The notes under the pieces: model-generated | The model's input: the letters and a program-made list of their open reading frames with translations, nothing else | Told to the model about the DNA's origin: nothing | Databases searched by the model: none | Shown: in pieces, positions 27,370 to 37,090 of the stretch | Layout: every line of letters starts with the position of its first letter | Position numbering within the stretch: the first letter of the stretch is position 1 | From: JAGDMJ01 sp963809695 | GTDB taxonomy: Bacteria > Bacteroidota > Ignavibacteria > UBA10030 > UBA6906 | Reading direction: 5' to 3' | Length of the DNA stretch: 64,000 nt | Assembly (NCBI GenBank): GCA_963809695.1 | Contig: CAWEKI010000012.1 | Span: forward strand, 283,224-347,223 | Made by a program: the position numbers and the translations under genes

Positions 27370-30303
27370 ATGAATGCTTTCCGAATTTCACCGTTTCTCC
27401 TCATTGTCACCTACCTCTGCTCTTGCCTGACCGCCCAAGCCGAAGCATCAGTTACTCTGAGCGGAACGGTCAAGGACGCGAGGTCGGGAGAACCGCTCCC
27501 CGGAGCCAACGTCGTGTTCGTTGGGACGGGGATCGGCGCATCGACCGACGTGAACGGTCGGTACACCATCCGCGGGATTTCTGCTGGCGAATACTCGGTA
27601 AAGGTCAGTTTTGTCGGCTACAAGACCTACGAATCGAAGCTCACCATCGACCCGTCGGCCTCCGGCGCCATGGTCAAGGATTACCGGCTTCCTCCGGTCA
27701 CCATCGAGGGGGAGGAGATCGTTGTCAGCGGACAGGCCAGCGGGCAAAACGCCGCGATCAGCAAGCAGCTCGTGGCCCTGCCCGTCATGAACGTCGTTTC
27801 TGCGGCGAAAATCCTGGATCTTCCCGATATGACCGCGGCTGATGCCGTTGGCCGCCTTCCGGGTGTTGCCCTGATCAGGGTGGGCGGCGAGGGAACCCAG
27901 GTCATCATCCGCGGCATGGCGCCGCAGTACAACCAGGTGACCATCGAGGGGGTCGAGCTTCCGACCGACATTCCGTCGAACAACAACATCACCAGCGTTG
28001 ACGCCGCGTCAGGCACCCTCGCACGTCTGGGCGACCGGGCGGAAGACCTGAGCATGATCTCGTCCAATATGCTTGGCGGCATCGAAGTCGTCAAGGCGAT
28101 CACGCCCGACATGGACGCGACGCTGATCGGGGGGACGATCAATTTCACGCTACGACGAGCGGCCCGGAGCACGCCGATGGCGCCCCGAAACCTGACCTGG
28201 GCTCCCTCGGTCGAGTTCCGCGCCGAAGGCGGATATAACGGTTTGAAGAACACCCGGAACGACTATCGACTCGTCACTTCGCTCGAGCACAGGTTCTTCG
28301 ACGAATCGTTCGGCATTTTTCTGCAGGGCTCGCTCGAGCGACGCAATCTGAGCGACAATACCATGTCGGCGTCGCTGTGGCTGCCCAGCAAGGCTCTAGG
28401 CAATGGTGCGATCCCGGCGGTCAGTTCGATCGTGGTCAACGACAATTTCCGGACACGCGAACGGAAAGGGGCAACGGTCGTTCTGGATTATCAGCACGAC
28501 GGCGGGGAAATCAATCTTATCAGTTTCTATAACTCCGGACTGACCCGCACGGTTAATAGGAACATCCAGGTTCCTCTGTCCAGCGGTTCGGCCGTCGCCG
28601 GCGCCGGATATGATGAGAATACAATTGACGTGCTGAGCAATTTGTTCGTTCTGAAACAGGATCTTCCCTGGTTCCACGTCGATCTCAAGCTCTCACAGGG
28701 CCTCTCGGAGAATCTGGATCCCTGGGCCTTGTACTTCAATTTCCAGCAGCGGCAGGCACTGTTGAATTCAAGCTGGTACCAATACGTCGATCCAGAGGTC
28801 ACTATGAGCAGACTCGCACTGGATCCAGCGAGAGCGGGATACTCCGGACTCTCCACGAGGGGGACCGTCACGCGGGAGAGGATACTGGCGGGGTACCTCG
28901 ACCTCCAGCGCGAATTCTCGATTACCGCTGGGATGAACGGATTCATTAAGATTGGCGGCATGATTCAGCGGCGCAGCCACAGTTATGAGTACGCGGTGGG
29001 ATCGGGTTCGGGAGACGTCCAGGCGCTGCTCAGGGCCCTTGCTCCGATGGGAGTCACGGCACGAAACCTCTCCGCGAAGACTGTCTACGATCCTTCGTAC
29101 TCCGTTGGTCAATTCCTTGACGGCGTGTACCCTGCGCCGTATGCCGCCAACGTTGATCTGCTCACCACTCTGGCACAGGTCGGGGGGAGCGGGATTTCCC
29201 AGGATCCGCTGGCGTCGAGGCTGAACAATTACGACGGGTTTGAAACCAAAAGCGCGGGGTACGCAATGGCGAGCCTGTCGCTTGGCGACAACCTCTCGAT
29301 CGTGCCGGGGGTGAGGTATCAGAACCTGACCACGCACTACACCGGTTTCCGTGGGATGGAGGTGACGCGCGGCGTACAGGGCAAGGACACAACGGTCACC
29401 GTGCCGCACGGGCTCTGGCTGCCGATGGTTCATGTGAAGTATCAGCCGACGGAGTGGCTCCAGCTGCGCGCGGCGTATACGAACACGCTGGTGTATTCGG
29501 ATTACAGCACCCTGTCGCCCAGGTATATGATATCAGTGACTGGCGTGGTCACCTACAACAATTTCACGATCAAACCGGCGACTTCGGAGAATTTCGACGT
29601 GGTCGTTGCGCTCCACAGCAACGAAATCGGTCTCCTGTCGTTCAGCGGCTTCCGGAAAAGGATCAGCGGGCTGGTTTTTTTCTCGACTCGTTTTCTGAGC
29701 GACCTGAGTGAGTTTCCGGACCTTCCGCAGACCCCGGGGCCGCTCTATCAACTCAGCACTTATATTAACAACAAAATTCCGGTCGATCTCTACGGGCTCG
29801 AGACCGAATGGCAGACCAACTTCTGGTACCTGCCGGGTCTTCTCTCAGGCTTCCTCCTGAACGTCAACTACACGCATATCTTTTCGGAAGCGAAATACCC
29901 GAAGTCGATCATGCAGTGGCAGTATGAAGAGGACGGCACCGCCACGCGCGTGGTGGCCGATACGTTCTACACGGCGCGTCTTCTCAACCAGCCGAACGAC
30001 CTCCTGAATCTGATGCTGGGGTACGATTACGGGGGGTTCTCGGCGCGCGTCTCGTTTCTCTTTCAGGACAACATCTTCCGTAATCCCGACTTCTGGCCGC
30101 AGCTCAGGACGATGTCGGGCCGGTATGGCCGCTGGGACCTCTCGGTCAAGCAGGAGCTTCCGTGGGCGGGACTGCAGGTTTATGTCAATGTCAACAACCT
30201 CAACACCGAGGACGACGTGACGAACAACATGAGCCGATCATTTCCGGTCGCGATCGACCAGTATGGTCTGTCGGCGATGGTCGGGGTGCGCGTGCGGCTG
30301 TGA
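27370..30303 (+). CDS. TonB-dependent outer-membrane receptor with CarboxypepD_reg N-domain
   Basis: 977 residues from ATG 27370 (MNAFRISPFL, signal ending LTAQA; the ribosome site is weak). Residues about 28-110 are a carboxypeptidase-regulatory-like domain (LSGTVKDARSGEPLPGANVV; DVNGRYTIRGISAGEYSVKV). The TonB plug follows (about 135-260: DAVGRLPGVALIRVGGEG; VIIRGMAPQYNQVTIEG), then the 22-strand barrel with a C-terminal VGVRVRL. No SusD partner follows, so it resembles a TonB receptor of the peptide/TIGR01782 type rather than a classical SusCD pair. It would import a glycan, peptide or metal complex using TonB energy. Confidence 0.9.
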   Translation: MNAFRISPFLLIVTYLCSCLTAQAEASVTLSGTVKDARSGEPLPGANVVFVGTGIGASTDVNGRYTIRGISAGEYSVKVSFVGYKTYESKLTIDPSASGAMVKDYRLPPVTIEGEEIVVSGQASGQNAAISKQLVALPVMNVVSAAKILDLPDMTAADAVGRLPGVALIRVGGEGTQVIIRGMAPQYNQVTIEGVELPTDIPSNNNITSVDAASGTLARLGDRAEDLSMISSNMLGGIEVVKAITPDMDATLIGGTINFTLRRAARSTPMAPRNLTWAPSVEFRAEGGYNGLKNTRNDYRLVTSLEHRFFDESFGIFLQGSLERRNLSDNTMSASLWLPSKALGNGAIPAVSSIVVNDNFRTRERKGATVVLDYQHDGGEINLISFYNSGLTRTVNRNIQVPLSSGSAVAGAGYDENTIDVLSNLFVLKQDLPWFHVDLKLSQGLSENLDPWALYFNFQQRQALLNSSWYQYVDPEVTMSRLALDPARAGYSGLSTRGTVTRERILAGYLDLQREFSITAGMNGFIKIGGMIQRRSHSYEYAVGSGSGDVQALLRALAPMGVTARNLSAKTVYDPSYSVGQFLDGVYPAPYAANVDLLTTLAQVGGSGISQDPLASRLNNYDGFETKSAGYAMASLSLGDNLSIVPGVRYQNLTTHYTGFRGMEVTRGVQGKDTTVTVPHGLWLPMVHVKYQPTEWLQLRAAYTNTLVYSDYSTLSPRYMISVTGVVTYNNFTIKPATSENFDVVVALHSNEIGLLSFSGFRKRISGLVFFSTRFLSDLSEFPDLPQTPGPLYQLSTYINNKIPVDLYGLETEWQTNFWYLPGLLSGFLLNVNYTHIFSEAKYPKSIMQWQYEEDGTATRVVADTFYTARLLNQPNDLLNLMLGYDYGGFSARVSFLFQDNIFRNPDFWPQLRTMSGRYGRWDLSVKQELPWAGLQVYVNVNNLNTEDDVTNNMSRSFPVAIDQYGLSAMVGVRVRL

Positions 30304-30312
30304 ACGATTAGC

Positions 30313-30450
30313 GCAAGGACACTATTGAGAAGCTCATCGGGACCCTGGCTGCAGGGATTCGCAGTCTCGCGATCCTCAGCAAGCTGAAGGTCATGGAACA
30401 GGCGAAGGCGGGACTTCAGACCGAACTCGAAACGTGCCGCTCCTCGAAGA
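30313..30450 (+). pseudogene. Possible serine-recombinase C-terminal fragment
   Basis: An open frame after TAG 30310-30312 encodes RKDTIEKLIGTLAAGIRSLA and KVMEQAKAGLQTEL, a helical segment resembling the tail of large serine recombinases. No catalytic part is present. The resemblance is weak; a random helical open frame is possible. Confidence 0.25.
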
Positions 30451-30466
30451 CCGGCAAGAAAAAAGA

Positions 30467-30492
30467 GGGCACTCACCAGGTTGAGAGTGCCC
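30467..30492 (-). terminator. Terminator hairpin (minus strand)
   Basis: GGGCACTC / GAGTGCCC followed on the minus strand by TCTTTTTTC. Confidence 0.6.
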
Positions 30493-30586
30493 GATGTATC
30501 TACAAAAAAAAATATCCCCGATCTGTTGAAGGCGTTGGTCCTCGGGCCACTGCAGGCGCAGGGTTCACGTTGCCCGGGAATGCAAA

Positions 30587-30610
30587 GGGCGGACCGTTGC
30601 TGGTCCGCCC
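30587..30610 (-). terminator. GC-rich hairpin after the LamG gene
   Basis: GGGCGGACC, loop of six, GGTCCGCCC, followed by TTTG on the minus strand; 43 bp after the stop of the gene ending at 30653. Confidence 0.6.
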
Positions 30611-30652
30611 TGTAGAGGACATCGTATACAATTCCAAAAGGATGACATAACG

Positions 30653-33262
30653 CTACTTCAACAGCAGCATTTTCTGCACCGAGGAAAAGGTCGCGGTCTC
30701 CATCCGATACCAGTACATCCCGGTAGCTGCATTCCTTGCGTCCCAGACCACGGTATACTGGCCGGCGCCTTTCTCTTCATCAACCAGTGTTGCTACCTGG
30801 CGGCCCAGCATATCAAAAACACGGATCAGCACATGGCTCCGGGAAGGAACATCGTACCTGATCTGCGTGGATGGGTTAAAAGGGTTCGGATAACTTTGAT
30901 ACAGGGAGAAGTGACGGGGCAACAGGTCTCCGTTCGAATTCACCCCCGTCACAAAAAGACCCACCTTCTGAGAATAGGGGCTTCGATTGCCAGCGGAGTC
31001 CAGTGTCGCGACACAATAATACACCCATCCTCCAGGCGGCTGCGGATCGTTATAGCTGTTCGAGCGCGTGGTTCCTATCTTGTTCCCTTCCGATGGAACA
31101 AAACTCAATTGTGTTCCCCGATATACTTCAAACATGAGAATATCCGGATCTGCAGGGGGATACCATTGCAGGCTCACGCTACCGCTGATTGATCCCGTGA
31201 CATCATACGGTTGGTGAGGAGCAAGGTTGTCTACGGAGTATCCGCTGTCGGGCTCCGAAAAATAAACCTGCTCCGTGGATGTCCGAGCAGAGATCATGAA
31301 TTGTGACCCATGCATTCCGTACAGCACGGTGGAGTCGTAAAGGGTCGGTGCTACGTAGCTGTATTCATCGAAACCCACCGGCGGCACAGTTCCGATGAAA
31401 TCCCAAAGCACTCCTTGCAGGGACAATGGATCGCTCCCCACAGGCAGCGCGTCGCCGGTCATTTTGGCCGCCCCTTGGCTCTCATCCACTTTCCGCCAGA
31501 TATCATATCCGGTGACCGACTGTGAATTATCCAACCCATCATAGAGGGAGCGCAGCCACACGATACGCACTTTATCCCCCTGGTCATCCGGAACATCTAC
31601 AACGGACATGATTGAAGGCTTGGCTGTGACGCCGACACCGATCCCTTGTAAGTGTATCACGGCGGCTGGCCTGTCAGGGTCGTTTGAGGCCATGAGCAAA
31701 GACAATGTGTCTCGCCCTCCCGTCGTTGGCTGATACTTTACGATCAGATCGGCGGAAGAGCGGGGAGGAACCAGAAGAGGGGCGCCCGGAGTGCAAAAGA
31801 ACGGGAGATGAATGGATATGTCGCTGATCCGGAGTGTATCCTGAAATCCCATGTTTGTGAGCTGGATGACTGCTATCGTCGAATCGCCCACCCGAATTTT
31901 CCCGAAATCCACAACGTCAGTCGAGAGAGCAAGGTGTGGGCGAAGGCTCGAGGACGGATGGCGTGCCCCCCGGTACACTGCAACTTCATCGATGACGCCT
32001 GTAAAGTAGTACGGTAAGTCCTCCCAGCGCCCGATTGTCATCGGACGATCGCTGGCAATGGCGTACGGGAAGTTATCATCGATGGCCGGCGCGGCGAGTA
32101 ACCCATCGACATAGAGGAACAACTTCCTTACCGAGCGGTCTCGTACGATACTGGCTTGATGCCAATTGTTGTCGTTATATAGCCCTGTGCTCCAGATGAC
32201 AAGTTGCTCATCCGGCGGGGTTCCCCGAATTGTATTACCGAGAATAACGACAACCTTGCCGTCGCCCATCTGGAGCGAAAATCCGGGCTGAAAGTCAAGT
32301 CCCTTTTCCGCAATGATCTGTTGGTTGAGAGAACCTGTCTTGAACCACGCTTCAACAGTGAAACTTGTTGAGACGCCAAAATCCAGAGCGCCATTCTCAA
32401 GATCGGGAATCCACATACAGTCACCCTGCCCGCTAAACTGGCGGGCATTGCCTGAGATCCCAGGAACCACAGTGGTACCAACCACCTGAGCCGAGTTGGC
32501 GTAGATGGAGGCATCTTTCGCCAACGCAGGCGACGTCTCGTCAAAATGCCAGACCGCCTGAGTATCGCTGAGGACCGGGAAGAAACGGAGGATGCGAATT
32601 TCGTCAAGTTGTCCCTGGAAATACGCTGGATATTGCCAGTTTTCCCATCTTCCGATCGTCAATGCGCGATCATTGCTGAGTGGAAATTCTATATTGTCGA
32701 CTACAGGTGAAGCTGCTTCAACTCCGTCTATCGAGAGCAGAAGTCTATGAGCTGTCCGATCCCTGACGAAGGAAGCTCGGTGCCAGGTATTGTCATCCAC
32801 CCGCTGGGTGCTCAAGATTGAGAGGAGTGTATCCGGGAACTGTGAATCACTCCGGTTACCGATCATCCCCACCAGACGGCCGCCGGAAAGGGACACCATG
32901 TAGCCCGGCAAAGGTGCAAGCCCTTTTCTCAGAATAACTCCGTCCGTTGCGGTTGTCTTGAAGCTGAGGTCGATTCGGATGCTCTGGGATGGAGCAAAGT
33001 TCAGCATGCCATTATATGAGTTCACCAAGATGTAGTCACTCGTCCCGTTGAAGGATCGCCCAAAGCCTTTCACTCCTGCAATGATGCTCGTACCGGTTGC
33101 ATAGCCATGGTTGTCGTATGCGGCTGAGTCGATTGCGGTAGATCCATCTGCTTCATCGAAATGCCAATCTGCGACCAGGAACGAATCCACTTGCGCCGGA
33201 GATTGAGCCAGGGCGGGAGTGGCAAGAAGTGTGACTGCCAGGATGCATAAGAGCTTGCTCAT
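30653..33262 (-). CDS. Secreted double-LamG protein with anchor-D and Fn3-like domains and sorting domain
   Basis: 869 residues from ATG 33262 (GAGGCG upstream; starts further up lack a signal peptide). Signal ending TPALAQ; two LamG/concanavalin-like modules (about 30-235 and 240-440, each opening WHFDE and containing FNG/FSGQ and WHxASxVRD); a choice-of-anchor-D (HYDIN-like) domain (VDFGKIRVGDSTIAVIQLTN); a fibronectin-III-like module (PHQPYDVTGSISGSVSLQW); and a T9SS sorting domain (LYQSYPNPFNPSTQIRYDV to SVQKMLLLK). LamG modules bind glycans, so it is likely a carbohydrate-binding surface protein. Confidence 0.85.
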   Translation of the reverse strand: MSKLLCILAVTLLATPALAQSPAQVDSFLVADWHFDEADGSTAIDSAAYDNHGYATGTSIIAGVKGFGRSFNGTSDYILVNSYNGMLNFAPSQSIRIDLSFKTTATDGVILRKGLAPLPGYMVSLSGGRLVGMIGNRSDSQFPDTLLSILSTQRVDDNTWHRASFVRDRTAHRLLLSIDGVEAASPVVDNIEFPLSNDRALTIGRWENWQYPAYFQGQLDEIRILRFFPVLSDTQAVWHFDETSPALAKDASIYANSAQVVGTTVVPGISGNARQFSGQGDCMWIPDLENGALDFGVSTSFTVEAWFKTGSLNQQIIAEKGLDFQPGFSLQMGDGKVVVILGNTIRGTPPDEQLVIWSTGLYNDNNWHQASIVRDRSVRKLFLYVDGLLAAPAIDDNFPYAIASDRPMTIGRWEDLPYYFTGVIDEVAVYRGARHPSSSLRPHLALSTDVVDFGKIRVGDSTIAVIQLTNMGFQDTLRISDISIHLPFFCTPGAPLLVPPRSSADLIVKYQPTTGGRDTLSLLMASNDPDRPAAVIHLQGIGVGVTAKPSIMSVVDVPDDQGDKVRIVWLRSLYDGLDNSQSVTGYDIWRKVDESQGAAKMTGDALPVGSDPLSLQGVLWDFIGTVPPVGFDEYSYVAPTLYDSTVLYGMHGSQFMISARTSTEQVYFSEPDSGYSVDNLAPHQPYDVTGSISGSVSLQWYPPADPDILMFEVYRGTQLSFVPSEGNKIGTTRSNSYNDPQPPGGWVYYCVATLDSAGNRSPYSQKVGLFVTGVNSNGDLLPRHFSLYQSYPNPFNPSTQIRYDVPSRSHVLIRVFDMLGRQVATLVDEEKGAGQYTVVWDARNAATGMYWYRMETATFSSVQKMLLLK

Positions 33263-33737
33263 AGTGCGCCTCGTGTTTGGGATGGCAAAGGACTGCTGTC
33301 CAGTAAGGAACACGCAAGCTTCGGGCTCTGGAACAACCGGGTAAATGCGAGAAGTTGGGGGGGGAATTGCCTTGCTGGCAATAGAGAGAACAGTCGATAA
33401 GAAAATACTGCGGGAAATCTGGAAAGTCAAGCAGCCGAGGTGATGGAGGTCACCGGTGTTACCGGTCTCGGTACTTGCCGGGGCAGAAACCGGACCATCC
33501 TAGACTTCAGCATAGTCCGGCCTATCACTTGGCCTGATACCTCCACTTTTGTTGGATACTGTCACTGGTAACGGCTCATTGCTTTTGCACTAACAGGCAC
33601 TACCGTAGCAATCAACTCCCTCAGCAGGGTCTTCCTCACGTCACAATGCGGTTCAGTATTGCCTTCAAGTGATTCTCCGGTATCATAGGGTTCTCGATAA
33701 TCCGCATCGTCGGAACTTCCGCATCAGGCACAGGACT
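33263..33737. other. Intergenic stretch
   Basis: No gene could be supported. A short minus-strand open piece near 33640-33715 (AEVPTMRIIENPMIPENHLK) reads like a protein end but is not recognisable. Confidence 0.35.
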
Positions 33738-34415
33738 TTACTGTGGCATCTGGTTCTTCTCTGCAGCCTTCTTCAGGTCGTCGTTGGCCATGATCGCTAC
33801 TTCGACCCGCCGGTTCTGTTGTCTTCCCTGAGAGGTTGAGTTCGAAACCAAGGGCTGGGCTTCGCCGTATCCTTTGATTGAAAAGCGCGTCGCGGGGACG
33901 CCCTGGCTCTGAGTGTACTGGGCCACAGACTGAGAACGTTTTTCGGAAAGCGTCTGGTTGTATGCATCGGTCCCTGTGGAGTCCGTGTGTCCCTCGATCA
34001 GGATGTTAGTGTCAGCGTATTTTTTCAGGATCGTGCCCAATTTCTCGATGTTGGCCTTTGCCGCGGGCTGAAGATCCGCCGAGTTTGTCTTAAATAGGAT
34101 GCCGGAGTTGAACGTGATCTTGATGCCTTCGCCGATCCGCTCGACTTTCGCGTCCTTGATGTCGTTTTGTATTTCCTCTGCTTGCTTATCCATGTAATTG
34201 CCAATCAGTGCACCCGCTGTCCCGCCGACTGCTGCACCGATGATCGCGCCCACGGCAGTATTCCCCACCTGATTGCCAATAACGCCGCCGATCACAGCCC
34301 CGGCTCCGGCTCCGATTGCACCACCCTTGACAGTGTTGCTTGCCGAGCATCCCATGCCCAGGAGGGACAGAGACAAAACAAGCACTACGCTCAGGTTGAA
34401 TCCGTTGGTCTTCAT
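33738..34415 (-). CDS. OmpA-family lipoprotein with glycine-zipper domain
   Basis: 225 residues. Lipobox LGMGC with Cys23; glycine-zipper segment at about 30-70 (GGAIGAGAGAVIGGVIGNQ; GAIIGAAVGGTAGALIG); OmpA peptidoglycan-binding domain at about 100-215 (NSGILFKTNSADLQP; ILIEGHTDSTGTDAYN; SEKRSQSVAQYL-like; GRQQNRRVEVAI). It anchors the outer membrane to peptidoglycan, as Pal and YiaD-type proteins do. Stand-alone gene. Confidence 0.93.
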   Translation of the reverse strand: MKTNGFNLSVVLVLSLSLLGMGCSASNTVKGGAIGAGAGAVIGGVIGNQVGNTAVGAIIGAAVGGTAGALIGNYMDKQAEEIQNDIKDAKVERIGEGIKITFNSGILFKTNSADLQPAAKANIEKLGTILKKYADTNILIEGHTDSTGTDAYNQTLSEKRSQSVAQYTQSQGVPATRFSIKGYGEAQPLVSNSTSQGRQQNRRVEVAIMANDDLKKAAEKNQMPQ

Positions 34416-34739
34416 TTCTTAATTCCTTTCCGTTGATGATGCCGCAATAGCTCAAATGTAGTCAACTCGCGCCCCCTCCACTTCCGCGGCTGGGGCAGCG
34501 AGCGGATTCAACCTTGACTCTATGAAGATACCCAAACAGCAAGTGGAGAAAATCGGTCAAACGGATGATAAAAGAGTTAATCCTTTTTCAGGCATCTCAT
34601 ACCTCTCGTACTGAGATCGCTCGAGTGTACAGACCTTCGTCGCGGCTAGAATACCCGGTAAAACGGCCCCTTTGTTCACTACGAACGATTCAGGTCACTT
34701 AGCAGCTCACGAGATAGGTAACTCATGGGACGGCGCGCC
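34416..34739. other. Intergenic region between divergent genes
   Basis: Upstream of the OmpA gene (minus) and the SDR gene (plus). Nothing else was recognised. Confidence 0.35.
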
Positions 34740-34768
34740 TTGCATGTCTTGAAGATTCGGAGTACACT
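34740..34768 (+). promoter_or_regulatory. Sigma70-type promoter with conserved spacer (copy 1)
   Basis: TTGCAT, a 17-bp spacer ending AGATTCGGAG, TACACT. The boxes, spacing and spacer core recur at 42309 and 59044. About 80 bp before the likely SDR start. Confidence 0.6.
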
Positions 34769-34846
34769 TTTACCAACGTTAAGAGAGCGAACGTATCTGG
34801 AAAGCCGCTAAACAATAGATGCATGAACGGACAACAGAGGAAGACG

Positions 34847-35575
34847 ATGACAACCCTTGTGGTAGGAGCAACCGGGGCGACCGGACGGCTGCTGGTGGCG
34901 CAATTGCTCGCTCGCGGACAAGACGTTAACGCAATTGTGCGATCGCCCGACAAGCTGCCCGAAGGCCTCAGGAATCGCGACCGCTTGTCTGTAATACGCG
35001 CAAGCGTCCTGGACCTAAACGACGCAGAGATGGCTCAGCATCTGAATGGGTGTTCAGCAGTAGCTTCCTGTCTGGGTCACAACTTGAGCTTGAAGGGCAT
35101 CTACGGTCAGCCTCGCAGGCTTGTGACCGATGCCGCTCGCCGACTGTGCAATGCCATCAAGGCAAACAAGTCAGAGAAGCCAATCAAGTTCGTGCTAATG
35201 AACACGGCTGGCAACAGCAACCGCGATCTCCACGAGCCGATGTCCTTTGGCCAAAGGTTCGTTATCGGGCTTCTTCGTCTATTGCTCCCACCGCAGGTGG
35301 ACAATGAGAGGGCCGCTGACTTTCTGAGAACTGAAATTGGGCAAAACAACAGAGCGATCGAATGGGCGGTCGTTCGTCCGGACACCCTGATCAATCAAAC
35401 CGTGGCCACGGAGTATGAAGTGCACCCTTCACCAACCAGAAGTGCACTCTTCAATCCTGGTACGACCAGCCGAATCAACGTTGCCCATTTCATAGCTGAG
35501 TTGATCACCGACGATGGCACCTGGAACAGGTGGAGGGGCCATATGCCGGTGATCTACAACAAGGCATCGTCCTAA
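34847..35575 (+). CDS. NAD(P)-binding SDR/NmrA-like reductase
   Basis: 242 residues from ATG 34847, preferred for the AGAGGAAG just upstream; an ATG at 34823 has no ribosome site. The N-terminal GATGATGRLLVAQLLARG is the glycine-rich Rossmann motif of atypical SDRs (NmrA/NAD(P)H-binding group), with SCLGHNLS and NTAGNSN typical of this branch. Likely acts on a small redox substrate or quinone. A zinc-less alcohol dehydrogenase follows by 34 bp on the same strand, so they may form an operon. Confidence 0.8.
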   Translation: MTTLVVGATGATGRLLVAQLLARGQDVNAIVRSPDKLPEGLRNRDRLSVIRASVLDLNDAEMAQHLNGCSAVASCLGHNLSLKGIYGQPRRLVTDAARRLCNAIKANKSEKPIKFVLMNTAGNSNRDLHEPMSFGQRFVIGLLRLLLPPQVDNERAADFLRTEIGQNNRAIEWAVVRPDTLINQTVATEYEVHPSPTRSALFNPGTTSRINVAHFIAELITDDGTWNRWRGHMPVIYNKASS

Positions 35576-35609
35576 TGCCCCAAACTGACAATCAGACAAG
35601 ACGGGAAAA

Positions 35610-36551
35610 ATGAAAGCAGTTATATGCACTAGATACGGACCACCCGAAGTCCTTCAGGTGAAAGAAGTAGACAAACCTCTACCCAAAGACAATGAGGTCT
35701 TAGTAAAGGTATATTCAACAACTGTTACTCGAGGAGATTCACGGATGCGGAGTTTCACAGTTCCCTTTTGGCAATGGCTTCCTGCAAGGATGTACTTAGG
35801 AATACATAGGCCCAAAAGGGCAATACCAGGGATGGAACTCTCGGGAATAATTGAATCAACAGGCTGTAGTGTAAAACGATTTAAAAAAGGAGATGCAGTA
35901 TTTTCATTTGTGGGATTTGGTTTCGGAGCAAATGCTGAATATAAATGCATTTCTGAGAATGGTAAAGATATAGAAGAAGGATTAATAGCAATTAAACCAA
36001 CGAATATTAGCTTCGAGGAGGCTGCCGCAGCAACCGGAGGTGCATTAACTGCATTGGCATTTCTAAAAAACGCGACTATTGGCAAAGGACAAAAAATACT
36101 AATATACGGGGCATCCGGAAGTGTAGGAACATTTGCCGTTCAGCTTGCAAAATGTTTTGGAGCCGAAGTAACGGCGGTTTGCAGTGGAGATAATCTAAAT
36201 CTCATTAAGTCTATTGGAGCAGATAAAGTAATCGACTACACGAAAGATGATTTTCTTAAGACACACGACCGTTTTGATTTAGTATTTGATGCTGTTGCAA
36301 AGGCTTCCCGATTTGCCAGTAAACGATTACTAAATGAAAAAGGGACTTTTATATCATCTCATGACTCTCATGGTTCCCTAACAATAACAACTGAAGATTT
36401 AAACTTTATAAGAGAACTTTTAGAGAACGGCAAAATAAAACCAGTGATCGATAAAATATATCCATTAGAACAAATTGTGGAAGCACACAGATATGTTGAT
36501 ATGGGTCATAAAAAAGGAAATGTTGTGATATCAATAGTGAAAAATGAATAA
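35610..36551 (+). CDS. Zinc-less NAD(P)-dependent alcohol dehydrogenase/quinone oxidoreductase
   Basis: 313 residues of the medium-chain dehydrogenase family: GroES-like N-domain (VKVYSTTVTRGDSRMRS, PGMELSGIIESTG) and Rossmann domain with GASGSVGTFAVQLAKCFGA. The cysteine/histidine zinc ligands are absent, as in zeta-crystallin/QOR-like proteins. Bases are clearly AT-richer than both neighbours (for example AATATTAGC and AAAAAACG runs), which suggests recent transfer. The ribosome site is GGGAAAAATG-type and weak. Confidence 0.88.
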   Translation: MKAVICTRYGPPEVLQVKEVDKPLPKDNEVLVKVYSTTVTRGDSRMRSFTVPFWQWLPARMYLGIHRPKRAIPGMELSGIIESTGCSVKRFKKGDAVFSFVGFGFGANAEYKCISENGKDIEEGLIAIKPTNISFEEAAAATGGALTALAFLKNATIGKGQKILIYGASGSVGTFAVQLAKCFGAEVTAVCSGDNLNLIKSIGADKVIDYTKDDFLKTHDRFDLVFDAVAKASRFASKRLLNEKGTFISSHDSHGSLTITTEDLNFIRELLENGKIKPVIDKIYPLEQIVEAHRYVDMGHKKGNVVISIVKNE

Positions 36552-36818
36552 CGGAGGCACAACATCGTGTACAAGTAAGTCCATTTACGAAAGAGCGAAG
36601 AGATTGCATGGAACTTCGCTCTCCTGTCAGCCCCATCATTACGGGACGGCGGAAGATGTAGCTCCTCGCATTTCTCGCTGAATCGAAGTACACCGGCGCG
36701 CCGGCATTTGATAATAACTCCGTTCGATTTCTCGGTGGCAAAGAGAGGGCGAAAGATCTTAACGCACGAAAACGCGGCGACTATGGCATTCTGTCCGGTA
36801 GTACTCAAACTTGGCATT

Positions 36819-36993
36819 GGAGCCGAAGTTCAATTGACCATCATTCGTGGCTGCCAGCATTGCGTCATGACGGCACTGCCCCAAGGGGATTTACCAAGGG
36901 ATCCAGGCATCCTACGAACAGCAGTTCAGTACAACCAGGGTAACGTCGGCGTTTATGCGGCCGGGGACAGTCCACCGAGGAGATCCGGGGGGC
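36819..36993 (+). pseudogene. MOSC-domain protein remnant
   Basis: GCQHCVMTALPQGDLPRDPG, then ILRTAVQYNQGNVGVYA, is the C-terminal signature of MOSC (molybdenum cofactor sulfurase C-terminal) proteins. The following GTVHRGDP lies in another frame, and the first two thirds of the gene are missing or scrambled (36600-36800). A dead fragment between two intact enzyme genes. Confidence 0.65.
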
Positions 36994-37090
36994 TTCAATC
37001 ATAGCGTCCAACGGAACGGTATTTTAGCAGCAGACGTTAGCGAAAGGCGTGGCTCCTAATTTCCCGAATTGCTTCAAAAGGAGAAGAAGA

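Noticed and set aside
30303..30650. Small plus-strand gene after the TonB receptor
   Set aside because: Interrupted by two hairpins that terminate the minus-strand gene; only a weak recombinase-like helix was kept as a low-confidence relic.
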